Shown: one piece after another, positions 58,574 to 64,000 of the stretch
Layout of the letters: the number at the start of each line of letters is the position of its first letter
Position numbering within the stretch: the first letter of the stretch is position 1
Program-made: the position numbers and the translations under genes
NCBI RefSeq assembly: GCF_009909185.1
Contig: NZ_JAAAMV010000002.1
Span: 186,001 to 250,000, forward strand
DNA length: 64,000 nt
Origin: Paenibacillus glycinis
GTDB taxonomy: Bacteria > Bacillota > Bacilli > Paenibacillales > Paenibacillaceae
Reading direction: 5' to 3'
Notes under the pieces: generated by a model
What the model was told of the DNA's origin: nothing
The model's input: the letters and a program-made list of their open reading frames with translations, nothing else
The model's database searches: none

Positions 58574-59452
58574 TTAAGATTTCCCGTTCTCGTAGGAATC
58601 TTGGACATATTCGTTCACGGCCTTCGCATCATAATCCGTCGATAAGCTGAGCGCGGCCCATTGCTCCGTTTCGGCCATTTTCGCTTGATCGACCGCGCGG
58701 GCGATCGCGACCGCATCGCTGCCGAGCAGCAGCCGAAGCGGCGGATGCTCGTGATCGACGATTGCGATGATGGCTTGCGCCGCCTTCGCGGGATCGCCGT
58801 TTTGCTTGCCGCTGGAGGATCGCGCATGCCGGAGCAGCGTGCCGACCGTGCCTTGATACGCGTCGCTCGGTTCGATATGGCTCATCGACGAGCCCGCCCA
58901 GTCGGTCCGGAAGCCGCCCGGTTCGACGATCGTCACCTTGAGCCCGAGCGGGGCGACTTCCTTGGCCAGCACTTCCGAGAAGCCTTCCACCGCCCATTTA
59001 GCCGCTTGATAAGCCGCGAGGCCGGGAGCGCTCGAACGTCCCCCGATCGAAGAGAACTGCACGATATGTCCGGAGCCTTGCTCCCGCAGCGCCGGCAGCG
59101 CCGCCTTGGTCACGTGGATGACGCCCCATAGATTCGTCTCGATCTGCGCCCGGAAGTCCTCGAAGGACGTATCCTCGATCGCGGATATGTTGCCGTAGCC
59201 GGCGTTATTGACCAACACGTCGATCCGGCCGAAGGCTTCGATGGCGGTTTGGACGGCCGCCCCGGCTTGTTCGGCATCGGTGACGTCCAATTCCACGGCA
59301 CGGATCCGGTCGCCGTATCGCGCCGTTAGATCGGCCAGCTGCTCGGGCCTGCGCGCCGTCGCGATCAAACGATCGCCCTTCTCCAACACGGCCTCCGCCA
59401 AGCTGCGGCCGAAGCCGCGCGAGCTGCCGGTAATGAACCATACTTTCGACAT
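58574..59452 (-). CDS. Short-chain oxidoreductase (classical SDR)
   Basis: A 292-residue SDR: MSKVWFITGSSRGFGRSLAE with the nucleotide motif, NNAGYGN, catalytic Ser in VQFSSIGG, Y-x3-K in AAYQAAKWAVEGFSEVL and EPGGFRTDWAG. It is somewhat longer than usual through a C-terminal extension (AIVDHEHPPLRLLLGSDAVA). The substrate is unknown. It is divergent from a TetR regulator whose promoter region contains a palindrome, suggesting control by that regulator. GAGAGGG lies 7 bases before the ATG. Confidence 0.87.
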   Translation of the reverse strand: MSKVWFITGSSRGFGRSLAEAVLEKGDRLIATARRPEQLADLTARYGDRIRAVELDVTDAEQAGAAVQTAIEAFGRIDVLVNNAGYGNISAIEDTSFEDFRAQIETNLWGVIHVTKAALPALREQGSGHIVQFSSIGGRSSAPGLAAYQAAKWAVEGFSEVLAKEVAPLGLKVTIVEPGGFRTDWAGSSMSHIEPSDAYQGTVGTLLRHARSSSGKQNGDPAKAAQAIIAIVDHEHPPLRLLLGSDAVAIARAVDQAKMAETEQWAALSLSTDYDAKAVNEYVQDSYENGKS

Positions 59453-59543
59453 CGCCAACCCTCTCCTATCGCAAACTGGATTCGTCTTGCTTTCCCGCGG
59501 CGTTTTCCGCTGATCGAAACGCTTGGATAGAAGAATAGCATGA

Positions 59544-59555
59544 ATCGATATCGAT
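59544..59555. promoter_or_regulatory. Palindrome in the SDR/TetR intergenic region
   Basis: ATCGATATCGAT is a perfect 12-bp palindrome in the divergent region, 90 bases from the SDR start and 105 from the TetR start. It could be the TetR operator, though its simple form could also occur by chance. Confidence 0.35.
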
Positions 59556-59660
59556 GTAAACAATTATTATCTAATTTGTCTATTGTGTATTTTATGTGTA
59601 TGTTTTTGCGAGAATCATGTATAATAGTGGTTAGAGAACGGTTAAGGGGATTAGCGAATC

Positions 59661-60314
59661 ATGCCAAACTATGATGCGAGGACGAAATTGCTCAAGAAAT
59701 TGATCGATTCCGTCATGAAGGACGGCTTCCAATCGCTCCGGATGGACGATATCGCCAAGCATATGGATGTCAGCCGAGCCACCATGTATAAGCATTTCTC
59801 TTCCAAGCAGGAAGTCATCGAGGGCGTCGTGCGGATCTTCATCGATTATATCGAAAGGCTCGACGAGCGGACCGACGAGGCCGACGAGAAATCGTACGGC
59901 ATCTGGTTCCAGCAGTTGTTCGAGCAATCCGTGTCGCTCGTGGGGAAGATTTCGGACGTCTTCTTCAAGGATCTGCAGGCGGCCTACCCGGAGCTTTACG
60001 ACGAGCTGAAGCACACGCTGCACAATCGCGAGCAGCAGACGCTCGCTTTCTACCAAGACGGCAAGAACAAAGAAATCTTCAATCCCATCAACGAGAAGTT
60101 CATCCTGCTGCAGGACAACGTGCTGCTACGGGAGATCATCAACGTAAAGTATTTGCTGTACAATCAAGTCACGATTCAGCAGGTGCTGCAGGATTATTAT
60201 CAGTTCAAAAAAATCCAATTATTCAAGTCGGATAAGCTGTCGCTCGTCGACGACGCCAATATCGAACCCGTGATCGACCATATCGTCGAGAAATTCAACC
60301 GCACGCTGTCTTAG
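59661..60314 (+). CDS. TetR/AcrR family transcriptional regulator
   Basis: A 217-residue regulator: N-terminal helix-turn-helix (LIDSVMKDGFQSLRMDDIAK then HMDVSRATMYKHFSSKQEVI), then a helical sensing domain of about 160 residues. It is divergent from the SDR gene, and a TATAAT box lies at 59621-59626. It probably represses itself and the SDR. The effector is unknown. Its coding sequence is richer in A/T at the 3' end (QFKKIQLFKSDKLS) than its neighbours. Confidence 0.87.
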   Translation: MPNYDARTKLLKKLIDSVMKDGFQSLRMDDIAKHMDVSRATMYKHFSSKQEVIEGVVRIFIDYIERLDERTDEADEKSYGIWFQQLFEQSVSLVGKISDVFFKDLQAAYPELYDELKHTLHNREQQTLAFYQDGKNKEIFNPINEKFILLQDNVLLREIINVKYLLYNQVTIQQVLQDYYQFKKIQLFKSDKLSLVDDANIEPVIDHIVEKFNRTLS

Positions 60315-60343
60315 AACGGCCTTAGCCGGTTGCAGGGAAGCCA

Positions 60344-60368
60344 AAAAGCCGCATGCAGCGGCTTTTTC
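60344..60368 (+). terminator. Intrinsic terminator after the TetR gene
   Basis: AAAAAGCCGC (60344-60353) pairs with GCGGCTTTTT (60359-60368), with T5 at its end. Confidence 0.9.
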
Positions 60369-60597
60369 GTATTATGGGCTCAGTCAGGGATTTCCGGTTG
60401 GCCTTTTTGCGTTCCAGGCGACTTGCATATCGATTGGCGATGGCCGAGATCCCCTGCACTTATCGCCATCGCCCGCTTCAAGCTCGATACCCATACGCAA
60501 TGCTGCCAAGCAGGTTCGCATGCTGCCCGACAGCATTCTTCCGGACAGGTTCGCAAGACGCCAAACAAGCACGCATGCTGCCCGCATTTCCATCCTT

Positions 60598-61125
60598 CTA
60601 TGCTTGCTCGGATCCCGGGATGCCGTAACGAAGCCGGAGAACGCCGTTCCCCAATGCTTTGAAATCCAGCAGCCGCGCTTCTTGGTGTTTATACTTGTCG
60701 GTGTCCGTCAACAACCGGAGTCCCTTTCCCTCCAGCGTCGGAGCGATGACGAAGACGAGCTCGTCGACAAGCCCTTGACCGAGAAAGGCATTATGCAATT
60801 CGGCTCCGCCCGAAAGCAGCGCCGCCCGGTGTCCTCGCTCGCGCAGGTAACGCAGCGCTTCCTTCGGCGACGCCGCGACCTTGACGCCCGGAAGATCCGG
60901 ATTGCCGCTCGAGACGACCACGATGTCCAATTCGCCGAAAGCGCCCCCTCCCCCGCTGGCCAGCATCCCTTCGAACGTGCGCCGGCCGACGATGAAATTG
61001 CCGGCTGCTCTCGCCTGCGCCGCAAAATCCTCAAGCGCCTCCTGCTTCGGCGGGTTGTCGGGACCCGACTGCGCGTAATTGCCGTTTGCGGTTAACGTTG
61101 CCCATAGCATGGTCTTCATTTCCAT
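60598..61125 (-). CDS. Dihydrofolate-reductase-family (RibD C-terminal-like) protein
   Basis: A 175-residue protein of the RibD_C/DHFR-like family: MEMKTMLWATLTANGNYAQS, NFIVGRRTFEGMLASGGGG, IVVVSSGNPDLPGVKVAASP and the nucleotide-binding ALLSGGAELHNAFLGQGLVDEL. Members are NADPH-dependent reductases of diverse substrates; many are adjacent to unrelated genes. AAGGAGG lies 7 bases before the ATG at 61125. It stands alone. Confidence 0.85.
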   Translation of the reverse strand: MEMKTMLWATLTANGNYAQSGPDNPPKQEALEDFAAQARAAGNFIVGRRTFEGMLASGGGGAFGELDIVVVSSGNPDLPGVKVAASPKEALRYLRERGHRAALLSGGAELHNAFLGQGLVDELVFVIAPTLEGKGLRLLTDTDKYKHQEARLLDFKALGNGVLRLRYGIPGSEQA

Positions 61126-61544
61126 TTTATTTCCTCCTTGCGCGCTACGAATGCGCGGTTTGTTTGCTTCCCTGTGCTCTTGCGAATGCGCCGCCAACGG
61201 CTGCGGGTTTCATCCGAACCGTTCGCTGCATGCCGGTGCCTCCACATCCAATAGGTTAGCGCCCTATGGCAGAATTGAAAAGTAGTTACAATAAAGTGCA
61301 ATAGTTTCAAAAAATGAACGATGTGCGGTTGCTAGGTTTATCGCCATCACATTCCTTGTGAGGGCCAACCGGATCTTGATATTCACCCCTAGACGCCGGC
61401 CCCGGATTCAACCGCGCCATTTATTTAATGGCCTTAAACGTACTGTTAAGTTGCATCCCGATGGATATCCGCTCAGCTCGAACACGCCTTTTGATTCGAA
61501 CCGACTTCGAGCCGGCCCATGAAGAAATCCGCGCACGGCAAAAA
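61126..61544. other. Long intergenic region upstream of the DHFR-like gene
   Basis: Over 400 bases with no convincing gene. An AT-rich section (61260-61330) with TAGTTAC and TAGTTTC half-repeats around 61283-61310 is the probable promoter/operator area for the DHFR-like gene. The remainder (61330-61530) shows nothing I can interpret. Confidence 0.4.
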
Positions 61545-61565
61545 ACCGCGCGAGCGGCGCGGTTC
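61545..61565 (-). terminator. Intrinsic terminator after the CWC protein gene
   Basis: On the minus strand AACCGCGC and GCGCGGTT pair (61565-61545), followed by TTTT. Confidence 0.8.
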
Positions 61566-61583
61566 ACGATGCGAGCTTCTCCG

Positions 61584-61790
61584 TTAGCGGGATGAGCCGC
61601 GGGTATCGGCTTCAACGAATTTTCGCAGGCAAGCGCGGCAAATGCATGCTTTGCCGCGCAGCTCCGGCGGGACAAGCTCGAACAGCTCCCGCGGAAAATA
61701 AGCCTTGCCGCACCAGCAGTCATGGCTGCCTTCGCAGGCGTTGGTTTGTCCGCAAATCGGACAATCGGTTTGCGCTGCCTCGTCGTGCAT
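61584..61790 (-). CDS. Cysteine-rich CWC-family protein
   Basis: A 68-residue protein: CPICGQTNACEGSHDCWCGKA then FELVPPELRGKACICRACLRKFVE (split in natural order). The seven-Cys arrangement including CWC matches the small cysteine-rich CWC family, which probably binds zinc. Function is unknown. GGAGG lies 8 bases before the ATG at 61790; a longer upstream extension is not coding-like. Confidence 0.85.
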   Translation of the reverse strand: MHDEAAQTDCPICGQTNACEGSHDCWCGKAYFPRELFELVPPELRGKACICRACLRKFVEADTRGSSR

Positions 61791-61956
61791 CGGGCGGTCC
61801 TCCCTCTCGTAACCCGCGATTCCAAAAGCTGGCGGTTCAGTTCTCACTCGATTATAGGACGAGCCCAAACCGTTGGCAATCGGAATCATGGCAAGACCAG
61901 CAGAACTCGCCGACCCGCGCATGGCCAGGTGCTCGTGGCTTTGCCAGCTTGCCGGC

Positions 61957-63201
61957 CTAAGCAGAATGAACCGTTGTCTCCCCGTACGCGCCTAGAGCCG
62001 TGCGCACCGCGGCGCCCGTCCGGATGGACGCTCCGTGCAGCGGAAGCACGGCTTCCAACGCCGCCAGCGTCAGCAGCACGTTGGATTTGCGGCAGCTGTA
62101 GCCCATCGTGCCGATCCGCCAGATGCGTCCCTTGAGCGGGCCGAACGAACTCGCGATCTCGATGCCGAAATCCGCGAGCAGCCGGCTGCGGACCGCTTCT
62201 CCGTCCACGCCCGCGGGGATGCAGACGCAGGTAACGACAGGCATTTTGCAGCTCTCGTCGCCGTATAGCTCCAGTCCCATCGCCAGCAGTCCCGCGACGA
62301 GCGCGCGTTCGTGAAGCCGATGGCGCGCGAACCGTTCGTCGAGTCCTTCTTCCAGCGCCAGCCGCAGTCCTTCGCGCAGACCGTAGAGCATGGCCGTCGC
62401 TTCGGTGTGATGGTTAAGCCGCCGCGGACTCCAATACTCCTGCAGCTGCGTCAGATCCAAGTAATTGCTGCGGATGAACGCGGACGGATCGTCGTCGGCA
62501 TACCCCTCCGGCCGGATTCCCTTTTCGATCCGCTTCCTCCGGAGCAGGCGCGCCTCCACGCGGTCGTTGTACGTAATCGGCGACATGCCGGAAGGCACGG
62601 ACAAGCATTTCTGCGTACCGCCGACGACGGCATCAAGCTGCCACGCATCCGTTTCCACGGGTACGCCGCCGATGGTCGCGACCGCGTCGACCACGAGCAG
62701 AATGTCCCGTTCGCGGCAGGCGCGCCCGATGTCGGCGAGCGGCTGCAGCCGTCCGGTCGACGTCTCGCCGTGCACGATGGCGACCAGGCTCGGCTGCAGG
62801 CGGTCGATCGCCGCGATCACGTCGTTCGGATCGAAGACCGTGCCCCACTCCTGCTCGATCGTCGCCACGTCCGCGCCGCAGCGCTCCGCGATCTCGGCGA
62901 GCAGGTAGCCGAACCGGCCGAAGATCGGCACGAGCACCCGGTCTCCCGGTTCGATCAATCCCGTCAGCACCGCTTCGAGTCCCGACCTGGAGGTGCCGTC
63001 CACCGGATACGCCCAGCGGTTGGACGTCCGGAACACGTCGCGCAGCATTTCCATCGTCTCGTTCATGAGCGCCGTGAATTCCGGGTCGAACTGGCCGAGG
63101 ATCGGATACGAGAGCGCCCGCAAGACCCGCGGGTCCACCTCGACCGGACCGGGCGTCATGATGATACGGGGCGAAGGCGACAAATCCGAATATTTCTTCA
63201 T
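61957..63201 (-). CDS. pucG: (S)-ureidoglycine--glyoxylate aminotransferase
   Basis: A 414-residue class V aminotransferase close to Bacillus PucG. The N-terminal PRIIMTPGPVEVDPRVLRAL, WAYPVDGTSRSGLEAVLTGL, EWGTVFDPNDVI, HGETSTGRLQPLADIG, the PLP Lys in VGGTQKCLSVPSGMSPITY and RRLNHHTEATAMLYGLREG all match. It catalyses the transamination of (S)-ureidoglycine with glyoxylate in allantoin degradation. It overlaps pucF by four bases. The ATG at 63201 follows GGGAGGA. The purine route here would need allantoinase and other enzymes that are not in the window. Confidence 0.92.
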   Translation of the reverse strand: MKKYSDLSPSPRIIMTPGPVEVDPRVLRALSYPILGQFDPEFTALMNETMEMLRDVFRTSNRWAYPVDGTSRSGLEAVLTGLIEPGDRVLVPIFGRFGYLLAEIAERCGADVATIEQEWGTVFDPNDVIAAIDRLQPSLVAIVHGETSTGRLQPLADIGRACRERDILLVVDAVATIGGVPVETDAWQLDAVVGGTQKCLSVPSGMSPITYNDRVEARLLRRKRIEKGIRPEGYADDDPSAFIRSNYLDLTQLQEYWSPRRLNHHTEATAMLYGLREGLRLALEEGLDERFARHRLHERALVAGLLAMGLELYGDESCKMPVVTCVCIPAGVDGEAVRSRLLADFGIEIASSFGPLKGRIWRIGTMGYSCRKSNVLLTLAALEAVLPLHGASIRTGAAVRTALGAYGETTVHSA

Positions 63202-64000
63202 AGCTCTTCCTCCCCGTAAGCTAATGCGTACAGCAATCCGGTCAAGACGTCCGTGCCGCATTCGAGCTGCTCCGGCGCCGTGTCTTCCTCCGGCGCGTGG
63301 CTGATGCCGCCGCGGCTCGGCACGAAGATCATCGCCGTTCGGCAGACGGCCGCGAACAGTCCCGCGTCATGGCCGGCCCCGCTGCCGATGCCCCGGCAGG
63401 AGTACCCCTTGTCGGCGCATATCCGCGCGATCTCCGCTTGCAGCTTGGCATCCATCGGCGAAGGGCGCTCGGCGAGCCAGCACGTCAGCGACGCCTTGAC
63501 GCCGTTGCGGTCCGCGATGTCGCCGAACGCCGCGAACGTCCGCTCGCAGAAGGCTTGAAGCGCATCCTCGTCCCGGTGGCGGACATCGAGCGAGAATCGG
63601 ACTTTGCCGGGGATGACGTTCGCGACGTTCGGCATCGCGTCCAGCATGCCGACCGTCGCGACCAGCCCGTCGCCCGCCGCGACCGCGGCCTGTCGCAGCC
63701 AGACGATCATCTCGGCGGCGGCGGCAAGCGCGTCGGCGCGGATCGCCATCGGCGTCGTCCCGGCATGCCCGGCGCGACCTTCGACATCGACGAAGTACCG
63801 GCGCTGCCCGAAGATGGCGTCGACGATCCCGATGTCGCAGCGCTCGCGTTCCAGCACCTCGCCCTGCTCGATGTGAAGCTCCGCGAACGCGCCGATGTCC
63901 GACCGCCTGCTCAACCGGCCGGCTTCCGGATCGAAGCCCGCCTCCAGCATCGCCGCGCGCAGCGAGATGCCGTTCGAATCGACGGCGTCCAGGCTTCCGT
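63198..64000 (-). CDS. pucF: Allantoate deiminase/amidohydrolase (5' end outside window)
   Basis: The last 267 or so codons of an M20-family amidohydrolase. Visible parts are the motif GAFAELHIEQGEVLERE, QRRYFVDVEGRAGHAGTTPM, MLDAMPNVANVIPGKVRFSLDVRHRDE, GSGAGHDAGLFAAV and FVPSRGGISHAPEE (each conserved in allantoate hydrolases of the ArgE/DapE fold). It hydrolyses allantoate to ureidoglycine and ammonia with metal ions. The N-terminus lies beyond 64000. It is followed by pucG with a four-base overlap, giving a pucF-pucG operon. Confidence 0.9.
   Translation of the reverse strand, partial: GSLDAVDSNGISLRAAMLEAGFDPEAGRLSRRSDIGAFAELHIEQGEVLERERCDIGIVDAIFGQRRYFVDVEGRAGHAGTTPMAIRADALAAAAEMIVWLRQAAVAAGDGLVATVGMLDAMPNVANVIPGKVRFSLDVRHRDEDALQAFCERTFAAFGDIADRNGVKASLTCWLAERPSPMDAKLQAEIARICADKGYSCRGIGSGAGHDAGLFAAVCRTAMIFVPSRGGISHAPEEDTAPEQLECGTDVLTGLLYALAYGEEEL

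Noticed and set aside
60480-60580. Repeated CAGGTTCGCA and CGCATGCTGCCCG words
   Set aside because: Only two imperfect copies each with irregular spacing; not a CRISPR array or clear operator.
1-64000. CRISPR arrays, tRNA/rRNA genes, insertion sequences, prophage
   Set aside because: None recognised on either strand by eye; a tRNA scan and an IS search would be decisive and were not possible here.

Overview
The window looks like a chromosomal segment of a high-GC, endospore-forming Firmicute of the Paenibacillaceae (Cohnella/Paenibacillus-like). The reasons are two complete GerA/GerB/GerC-type germinant-receptor operons, strong AGGAGG-type ribosome binding sites with many GTG/TTG starts, Bacillus-type regulation (adenine riboswitch, cre-like site, BglG/MtlR-type activator), and a PucF/PucG purine-degradation pair. 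This is inferred from gene content; no rRNA, tRNA, CRISPR array, transposase or phage gene was seen.

Layout. 1-2.6 kb: a secreted beta-helix protein with a PKD-like end running off the left edge, then a TetR regulator with an unusual start codon. 2.6-6.6 kb: germination operon 1 (A-C-small membrane protein-B). 6.8-8.9 kb: a FadR-type regulator and a CynX/NimT-like MFS transporter. 9-16.4 kb: a two-repeat YjzC-like protein, an orphan molybdopterin subunit of the xanthine dehydrogenase family, two membrane proteins, an ECF sigma factor fused to a membrane-anchored outer domain, and a YcaQ/AlkX-like protein. 16.4-18.4 kb: adenine deaminase behind an adenine riboswitch. 18.5-20.2 kb: a secreted stalk-domain protein and an ArsR regulator. 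20.3-24.1 kb: germination operon 2 (A-C-B). 24.4-28.2 kb: an epimerase, a redox pair (thioredoxin-reductase-like protein and Rrf2 regulator) sharing an identical 18-bp site, a CBO0543-type membrane protein and a DinB protein. 28.3-35.6 kb: a self-contained mannitol PTS operon mtlA-mtlR-mtlF-mtlD-ptsI-ptsH. 36-41.5 kb: an acetyltransferase and histidine kinase, an SDR, a GIY-YIG protein and a fused AAA+/VWA protein. 41.8-49 kb: a frameshifted WG-repeat gene, a Rieske oxygenase, a pentapeptide-repeat protein, a SWIM-protein remnant, and HD and MOSC proteins. 49-55 kb: a LysR regulator, an MsrA-MsrB fusion with a degenerate MsrB half, a histidyl-tRNA synthetase behind a candidate leader-peptide attenuator, a HAD/GNAT pair and a TIM-barrel protein. 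55-60.4 kb: a secreted CBM9-CBM9-GH16 protein, an EamA transporter, and an SDR/TetR divergent pair. 60.5-64 kb: a DHFR-like protein, a CWC protein, pucG, and pucF cut by the right edge.

Themes. Purine salvage and degradation recurs (adenine deaminase, xdh-type subunit, pucG-pucF), although the xdh partner subunits are not here. The mtl operon carries its own EI and HPr, so one transcript could encode a whole phosphorelay and its regulator. The most unusual regulatory element is the hisS leader: a sigma-A-like promoter, a 19-codon ORF with a strong ribosome binding site and two near-adjacent His codons, and alternative hairpins ending in an intrinsic terminator, with no T-box consensus. Other points to check are the ATT/ATC start of the first TetR gene, the sigma-membrane fusion, the catalytically dead MsrB half, and the Rrf2/reductase operator pair.
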